A DNA stretch of 48,862 nt. It comes from an uncultured Saprospiraceae bacterium. Lineage in GTDB: Bacteria; Bacteroidota; Bacteroidia; Chitinophagales; Saprospiraceae. Under the pieces are notes generated by a model, which searched no databases, had not been told where the DNA came from, and worked only from the letters and a program-made list of their open reading frames with translations. Every line of letters starts with the position of its first letter. The first letter of the stretch is position 1. Location: positions 1 to 48,862 of the forward strand of contig CAKUWM010000001.1 of the NCBI GenBank assembly GCA_934699305.1, given 5' to 3'. Made by a program: the position numbers and the translations under genes. Shown here piece by piece: positions 44,036 through 48,862 of this stretch.

Positions 44036-45373
44036 TTACTTTCTAAAACGTCCCATTCCGGGCATGCCCATATTCCCCATCTTGCCGGTGGACATATTGT
44101 GCATCATGTTTTTCATCTGGTCAAACTGCTTGATAAACATGTTGATTTCGTGAATATCTTTACCTGCCCCTTTAGCGATGCGCCTTTTTCGGCCCGGATT
44201 GAGTATTTCCGGGTTGGCTCTTTCCTGCGGAGTCATGCTTTGAATGATGCATTCTACCTTACCAAAAGCCTTTTCATCGATATCCAAATTGGCCGTCATC
44301 TTACTCATTCCCGGAATCATATTGATAAGAGACTTGAGATCGCCCATCTTCTTAATCTGGTTAATTTGAGAAAGAAAGTCATTAAAGTCAAACTTATTTT
44401 TCTTGATTTTCTTTTCAATACGCGCTGCCTCCGCCTCATCGAAATCCTGCTGTGCACGCTCTACGAAAGAAACAATGTCACCCATTCCCAGGATACGCTG
44501 TGCCATTCTATCCGGGTAGAATACGTCCAAAGCATCCATCTTTTCTCCTGTCGAGATAAACTTAATAGGCTTCCCGACGGTATATTTGATAGAAAGTGCA
44601 GCTCCTCCGCGTGTATCACCATCTAACTTGGTAAGGACGACACCATCGAAGTTTAGTCTATCATTAAATGCTTTTGCTGTATTGACGGCATCCTGACCGG
44701 TCATAGAGTCCACAACAAAGAGAGTCTCTGCCGGATTAATCGCTTTCTTTATGGCTTCGATTTCCTTCATCATCTCCTCATCAACAGCCAAACGGCCGGC
44801 GGTATCAATGATTACGACGTCGAGTCCTTTCTCACGTGCATATTGAATGGCGTGATTGGCTATTTCAACGGGGTTTTTATTTTCCGGTTCCTTGTAAATT
44901 TCGACACCTACTTGTTCGCTCAATACGGTTAGCTGATCGATGGCGGCAGGTCGATATACGTCTGCAGCTGTCAGCAAGACCTTCTTGCTTCGTTTTGACT
45001 TTAAGTGAAGGGCGAGTTTTCCGGAAAACGTTGTCTTTCCCGAACCTTGAAGCCCTGAAATGAGGATTACAGCAGGATTGCCAGTCAACGAAATACCTTC
45101 TGAAGCTCCTCCCATCAGCTCTATGAGCTCATCCATGACGATCTTTACCATGAGTTCGCCCGGCTTAACAGCTTTCAAGACATTTTTCTCACCCATAGCC
45201 TCATCTTTCACCTTATCGGTAAATTCTTTGGCAATTTTATAGTTGACGTCAGCTGAAACTAAAGCTCGCCGTATTTCCTTGATAGATGTTGCAACATTGA
45301 GTTCGGTCAGCTTACCTTCACCTTTCAAAGATTTAAAGGCGCCTTCTAATTTTTCATTCAGACTTTCAAACAT
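44036..45373 (-). CDS. ffh: Signal recognition particle protein Ffh (SRP54)
   Basis: 445 aa. N domain at 1-95, then the SRP GTPase: G1 GLQGSGKTT (107-115), VLLTAADVYRPAA, G3 DTAGRLAVDEEM, G4 TKLDGDTRGGAA. The C-terminal M domain binds SRP RNA and signal sequences (GRKRRIAKGAG) and ends with a methionine-rich tail (MKNMMHNMSTGKMGNMGM). It targets nascent membrane proteins with FtsY. A -7 box lies 23 nt upstream, so the leader is short. Confidence 0.96.
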   Translation of the reverse strand: MFESLNEKLEGAFKSLKGEGKLTELNVATSIKEIRRALVSADVNYKIAKEFTDKVKDEAMGEKNVLKAVKPGELMVKIVMDELIELMGGASEGISLTGNPAVILISGLQGSGKTTFSGKLALHLKSKRSKKVLLTAADVYRPAAIDQLTVLSEQVGVEIYKEPENKNPVEIANHAIQYAREKGLDVVIIDTAGRLAVDEEMMKEIEAIKKAINPAETLFVVDSMTGQDAVNTAKAFNDRLNFDGVVLTKLDGDTRGGAALSIKYTVGKPIKFISTGEKMDALDVFYPDRMAQRILGMGDIVSFVERAQQDFDEAEAARIEKKIKKNKFDFNDFLSQINQIKKMGDLKSLINMIPGMSKMTANLDIDEKAFGKVECIIQSMTPQERANPEILNPGRKRRIAKGAGKDIHEINMFIKQFDQMKNMMHNMSTGKMGNMGMPGMGRFRK

Positions 45374-45395
45374 GTTGTGCTTTTAATTTTGAGGT

Positions 45396-45404
45396 GCAAA
45401 TATA
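45396..45404 (-). promoter_or_regulatory. -7 promoter box of ffh
   Basis: The minus strand reads TATATTTGC, an exact TAnnTTTGC match. The predicted leader is about 17 nt. No good -33 TTTG. Confidence 0.5.
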
Positions 45405-45531
45405 GTAATTTCTATTCGTCCATAATGCTCAATGATTTCAAAAATCCTAATCCCTTCCCATTCTTCAGATAGCAAATTGTTGCATTAGAACTAAAAATCT
45501 ATCCACATGAAGTCCATAAAAACGATGATAA

Positions 45532-45867
45532 CTAGTCAAACAAGCTTTTTTTCGAACTGTTTTTCCAACCTGCCTGACTTTCATAGTCCACATAATATAT
45601 TTTTAAATCTGCCTGACTTTCATATTGAACGAAGTAAATATCTTTTTCTGCTTGATTTGAATACTTTGTAAAGAACCACTTGCCATTGTTTTTGCCGGCT
45701 TGACTCTCATACTTAACCTTATACACCTTCAGATCTGCCTGACTTTCATACTTTACTTCAAAAACCTTTACATCTGCCTGGCTTTCATAATCGACGGAAT
45801 ACACTTTCTGCGCATGAAGTGATATAAAGAAAAAGGAAAACAAATAAAAAAATAATGTCTTTTTCAT
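45532..45867 (-). CDS. Small secreted YESQA-repeat protein (DUF6150/septoil-knot type)
   Basis: 111 aa. A signal peptide MKKTLFFYLFSFFFISLHAQ is followed by six units ending Y(E/N)xQA: VDYESQAD, VKYESQAD, VKYESQAG, TKYSNQAE, VQYESQAD, VDYESQAG, spaced 13-16 residues and linked by KVYxV-like strands. From memory this is the DUF6150 pattern, which has been linked by structure prediction to a seven-crossing (7_1) knotted beta fold; I could not check this. Function unknown. The third-to-fourth linker (KNNGKWFF) is longer, breaking the symmetry. It lies between aroQ and ffh on the same strand and has its own 48-nt gap. Confidence 0.8.
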   Translation of the reverse strand: MKKTLFFYLFSFFFISLHAQKVYSVDYESQADVKVFEVKYESQADLKVYKVKYESQAGKNNGKWFFTKYSNQAEKDIYFVQYESQADLKIYYVDYESQAGWKNSSKKSLFD

Positions 45868-45915
45868 TTTGTAACAACCATCAATATTTAAACTTTTGAA
45901 CTATTTGATGCGCAT

Positions 45916-46353
45916 TTATTGCTTATCCACTAAATTCCTTTTTACAAACCACTCTACCGCCAGCCGATATCCATCCAAGCCCAGTCCACTTATGACGCCC
46001 ACACACTTAGAAGTTAAAAATGAATCGTGTCGAATACTTTCTCGCGCTGCCAGATTAGAAATATGTACCTCTATCACATCCGCATCTACAGCTGCCACGG
46101 CGTCAGCTATAGCAAGGGAGGTATGGGTATAGGCGCCGGCATTGAGAATTATTCCATCGACGACAAAGCCGACTTCTTGAATATCATTCACCAATTCTCC
46201 TTCAACATTGGACTGAAAGGTTACAATATCTATATCCGGATAAGCTTCTGCCAATGTATCCAAAAAATGATCCATCGTCATACCACCATAGATATGTTTT
46301 TCCCGTATGCCGACCAGGTTGAGATTGGGACCATTGATGATAGCTAAACGCAT
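45916..46353 (-). CDS. aroQ: 3-dehydroquinate dehydratase, type II
   Basis: 145 aa from the ATG at 46353; a longer frame from 46383 overlaps recQ and adds ten unlikely residues. Active-site elements: INGPNLNLVG at 6-15, Arg17 and catalytic Tyr22 (REKHIYG), LNAGAYTHTS, catalytic His in VIEVHISN and the RESIRHDS lid. The dodecameric cytosolic enzyme removes water from 3-dehydroquinate in the shikimate pathway. It starts 1 nt after the recQ stop, so it is almost certainly translated from the recQ message. Confidence 0.94.
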   Translation of the reverse strand: MRLAIINGPNLNLVGIREKHIYGGMTMDHFLDTLAEAYPDIDIVTFQSNVEGELVNDIQEVGFVVDGIILNAGAYTHTSLAIADAVAAVDADVIEVHISNLAARESIRHDSFLTSKCVGVISGLGLDGYRLAVEWFVKRNLVDKQ

Positions 46354-46354
46354 A

Positions 46355-48553
46355 TCAATTGGCCATTTCAGAAAGGAACACAATACGCATCAATTCAATT
46401 TCCTCCCAAGTTATATCCAATTCTTTTAGTTTTTTGGATGCTTCCTCAAGGTTATCCGTTTCACTATTCATAAAATAATCAAATATGTCTTCTTTGACAT
46501 ATTCGTCTATGAGGTCTTCGGTATAATAGTTGAGGTCAAGCTTTGTCCCAGAAGTTACGATGCCGTATAGTTCTTGATAAAATTCATCCCGATCCATGTT
46601 GTTGGCGCGAGCGATATCTTCCAAAGGTATTTTTTTGTCGATACTTTGAATAATATTGACTTTTGCTTTGGACTTATTGGCCACTTGTTTGACCAGAAAG
46701 TCCATAGGACGTTCTATTTCGTTATCTTCGACATACTGAGCAATAACCTTTATGAAGGGTTGTCCATATCTTTCTGCTTTGCCCCTGCTCACTCCGGTTA
46801 TTCCCGACATATCTTCCATTGATACCGGATATTGTGTAGCCATATCTTCTATGGATGGGTCGGTAAATATAACAAATGGAGGCACATTGTGTTTTTTGGC
46901 CTCTACTTTGCGCACGTCCTGAAGGAGTCTGACAAGATTCTCATCCAATGCCGCTGTCCCCCCCTTATCGTCTTCATCCGGTGTGGTATCTTCCGGAAAT
47001 ATCTGATTCAATGGAATCTTGATGGTTTCCGGATTTTTCATAAAGGCATGCCCTTGGTCTGATAATTTGATTAGCCCATAATTTTCGATGTCTTTGTAAA
47101 CTAAGTTCCTCAACAACGCTTGTCTAAAAATGGAATTCCAGAAATTCTCATCAAAGTCTTTACCACTACCGAAAGAATCAAAATCAGTAAACTTAAACAA
47201 CTTCAACTGCTGTGTTTCTTTGCCAACCAAAAAGTCCACTAATGTCTTGATGTGATAGCCTTCATTGAGCTCGACTGTCACTTCCAGAGCCAGAGCCATC
47301 TCCTCAGTTACATCTTTCAATTCCTTTGGATTACGGCAGTTGTCACACATCTTATGACAATCTTTATCATCAAACTCTTCTCCAAAATAGTGGAGTAGAA
47401 ATTGTCTTCTACAAGCCGAACTCTCTGCATAAGCCTCCACTTCCTGCAACAACAACGCCCCCATTTCTCTTTCTGCCACAGGTTTATCGCGTAAAAACTT
47501 CTCAAGTTTTGTCAAGTCTTTGATGGAGAAATAGGCAATACAATTGCCATCCAGGCCATCTCTGCCCGCTCTACCGGTCTCTTGATAATAGTTTTCAATA
47601 CTCTTAGGTATATCATAATGTATAACAAATCGTACATCAGGCTTGTCAATCCCCATTCCAAAGGCAATCGTAGCACATATTACCTGAACATTTTCCATGA
47701 GGAAGTCGTCTTGAGTGCGGGCACGGGACTTAGCGTCTAATCCGGCATGATATGGTGCTGCTTTAATGCCATTGACATTGAGTATTTCTGCCAGGTCTTC
47801 TGTCGTCTTTCTATTCTGAACATAGATAATGCCGGATATTTTTTTCTGTGTCTTGATAAATTGAAGCATACTCTTGATAGTCTGCTCTTTAGACACTTTA
47901 GGTCTAATTTCATAGAATAGATTATCCCTGTTAAAAGAAGACATAAATGTGTTTTCGTGATCCATGTCAAGGATTTTGACAATGTCCGATCTAACTTTAG
48001 GGGTTGCTGTTGCCGTCAAGGCGATCACCGGAATATGGTGTCCTATGGCGTCTATCATCGTCCGTATTCGTCGGTATTCCGGTCTGAAGTCATGTCCCCA
48101 TTCAGAAATACAGTGCGCTTCATCTACGGCGACGAATGAAATATTGGAATTGTGAAAATAGTCTAAGTTCTCCTCTTTGGTAAGCGTCTCCGGTGCGATA
48201 TATAACAGCTTGGTCTTGCCATCATCAATATCTTGTTTGACTTGCCTTATCTGACCTTTATTAAGAGAACTATTGAGAAAGTGAGCTATATTATCCTGAC
48301 TACTATAACCTCTGATACTATCAACCTGATTTTTCATCAGAGCAATAAGTGGTGAAATGACAATAGCCGTGCCCTCCATCAATAGTGCCGGAAGTTGATA
48401 ACATAGAGACTTACCTCCGCCAGTGGGCATAAGAACAAAGGTATCATTGCCTGCCATTAAACTTTCAATGATTTTTTTCTGCTGACCCTTAAACTTGTTA
48501 AAGCCAAAGTATTCTTGCAATGCAGAAGTTAAATGATCCTCTTTAACGTCCAT
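46355..48553 (-). CDS. recQ: ATP-dependent DNA helicase RecQ
   Basis: 732 aa. Walker A MPTGGGKS (Lys48), the DEAH box VAVDEAHCISEWGHDFRPEY (Asp144-His147), ALTATATPKVR, GIIYVQNRK, and QETGRAGRDG form the SF2 helicase core. The zinc-binding cysteines follow (ACRRQFLLHYFGEEF, then KDCHKMCDNC), then the RQC winged helix, an HRDC domain at about 530-615 (VFTDPSIEDMA, GVSRGKAERYG), and a C-terminal helical extension of about 110 residues. It unwinds recombination and replication intermediates. It is followed directly by aroQ. Confidence 0.95.
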   Translation of the reverse strand: MDVKEDHLTSALQEYFGFNKFKGQQKKIIESLMAGNDTFVLMPTGGGKSLCYQLPALLMEGTAIVISPLIALMKNQVDSIRGYSSQDNIAHFLNSSLNKGQIRQVKQDIDDGKTKLLYIAPETLTKEENLDYFHNSNISFVAVDEAHCISEWGHDFRPEYRRIRTMIDAIGHHIPVIALTATATPKVRSDIVKILDMDHENTFMSSFNRDNLFYEIRPKVSKEQTIKSMLQFIKTQKKISGIIYVQNRKTTEDLAEILNVNGIKAAPYHAGLDAKSRARTQDDFLMENVQVICATIAFGMGIDKPDVRFVIHYDIPKSIENYYQETGRAGRDGLDGNCIAYFSIKDLTKLEKFLRDKPVAEREMGALLLQEVEAYAESSACRRQFLLHYFGEEFDDKDCHKMCDNCRNPKELKDVTEEMALALEVTVELNEGYHIKTLVDFLVGKETQQLKLFKFTDFDSFGSGKDFDENFWNSIFRQALLRNLVYKDIENYGLIKLSDQGHAFMKNPETIKIPLNQIFPEDTTPDEDDKGGTAALDENLVRLLQDVRKVEAKKHNVPPFVIFTDPSIEDMATQYPVSMEDMSGITGVSRGKAERYGQPFIKVIAQYVEDNEIERPMDFLVKQVANKSKAKVNIIQSIDKKIPLEDIARANNMDRDEFYQELYGIVTSGTKLDLNYYTEDLIDEYVKEDIFDYFMNSETDNLEEASKKLKELDITWEEIELMRIVFLSEMAN

Positions 48554-48862
48554 AGTAATAAACGGATATGCTGTTATTTAATATTTAAAAATCTTTACAA
48601 TCAGAACCTTGTCAACGCTGTCAGAAAAAGATAAAACATCCTAAACTTAGACATTTTCAATTTTTTTAACCCGTCGAAAGACCAAAAACTGTAAAATACT
48701 TTTTCAAAAGGATTACAAAACCAAGATAATACTTTTTTACCATTCGTTCCAACTTTTTTTGCAACATTTTATTATTTTATACACGTGATAAAATATTTTT
48801 TTGTCTTTGCGATTTATATTCGACTTTTCGGTATAAAGTATTGTTTGTGATTTGATTACAGG
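48554..48862. other. Gap to the right edge
   Basis: 309 nt of very AT-rich DNA with no ORF. On the plus strand TGTCTTTGC (about 48800-48808) resembles a -7 box with one mismatch and could serve a gene beyond the window. I see no clear box for recQ. Confidence 0.4.

Noticed and set aside
44099..44626. 175-codon plus-strand ORF
   Set aside because: Entirely antisense to the conserved ffh gene; its length reflects codon structure of ffh.
45532..45867. Repeated CTGACTTTCATA DNA motif as a regulatory or CRISPR repeat
   Set aside because: The repetition is fully explained by the YESQA protein repeats encoded on the minus strand.

Overview
The window looks like chromosome of a member of the Bacteroidota, most plausibly the Saprospiria/Chitinophagia side. 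The evidence is direct. Several secreted proteins end in type IX secretion (T9SS) C-terminal sorting domains: a subtilase and an SprB-repeat protein of type A, and a gliding-associated (CHU_C, type B-like) protein. Start codons lack Shine-Dalgarno sequences, and several genes are preceded by the Bacteroidota-type -7 promoter box TAnnTTTG. The DNA is AT-rich. I see no phage, insertion sequence, CRISPR array, rRNA or tRNA.

Layout. 1-6.7 kb is a surface/secretion region: a large GEVED-domain exoprotein running off the left edge, a small secreted protein upstream of it, a 1.4-kb sparse gap with one 57-aa membrane microprotein, then a 968-aa subtilase with GEVED and T9SS domains. 6.9-12 kb holds an ACMSD-type decarboxylase (-), a long-form GAPDH followed after 2 nt by a NrtR-like Nudix/winged-helix regulator, and a one-PDZ HtrA protease with a strong terminator. 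12.2-16.7 kb is a same-strand run of five genes: membrane protein, EEP-family nuclease/phosphatase, FMN reductase, saccharopine/alanine-dehydrogenase-like enzyme and threonine aldolase. 16.7-21 kb (-) carries a LolD-type ATPase, a PepSY-like secreted protein and a large M16 peptidase.

21.4-23.9 kb is a sugar module (FucP/GluP-like MFS symporter plus ROK sugar kinase). 24.2-25.9 kb is dnaN followed by nadD, which is frameshifted in this sequence. 26-29 kb (-) is a dusB-cca-FKBP operon. 29.5-31.7 kb is a tightly coupled four-gene cassette (TM2 protein, DUF2752 protein, DUF4870/Tic20-like protein, M48 metallopeptidase) behind a well-formed promoter. It is the best candidate here for an uncharacterised membrane system. 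31.7-35 kb (-) is qor-pepD-esterase.

35.5-40.8 kb holds two convergent T9SS cargo genes (ten SprB repeats; PKD plus CHU_C domain), with a structured dispersed repeat between them. 41.2-44 kb is the split proton-translocating transhydrogenase (pntA1-pntA2-pntB). 44-48.6 kb (-) contains ffh, a small YESQA-repeat protein, and aroQ behind recQ.

Most genes are ordinary housekeeping. The points most worth a second look are the TM2/DUF2752/M48 cassette, the nadD frameshift, two families of intergenic repeats (11.97 kb/38.4 kb and 6.8 kb/24.0 kb), the ROK kinase without its zinc cysteines, and the YESQA protein. All functional calls rest on motif recognition by eye; no database search was run.
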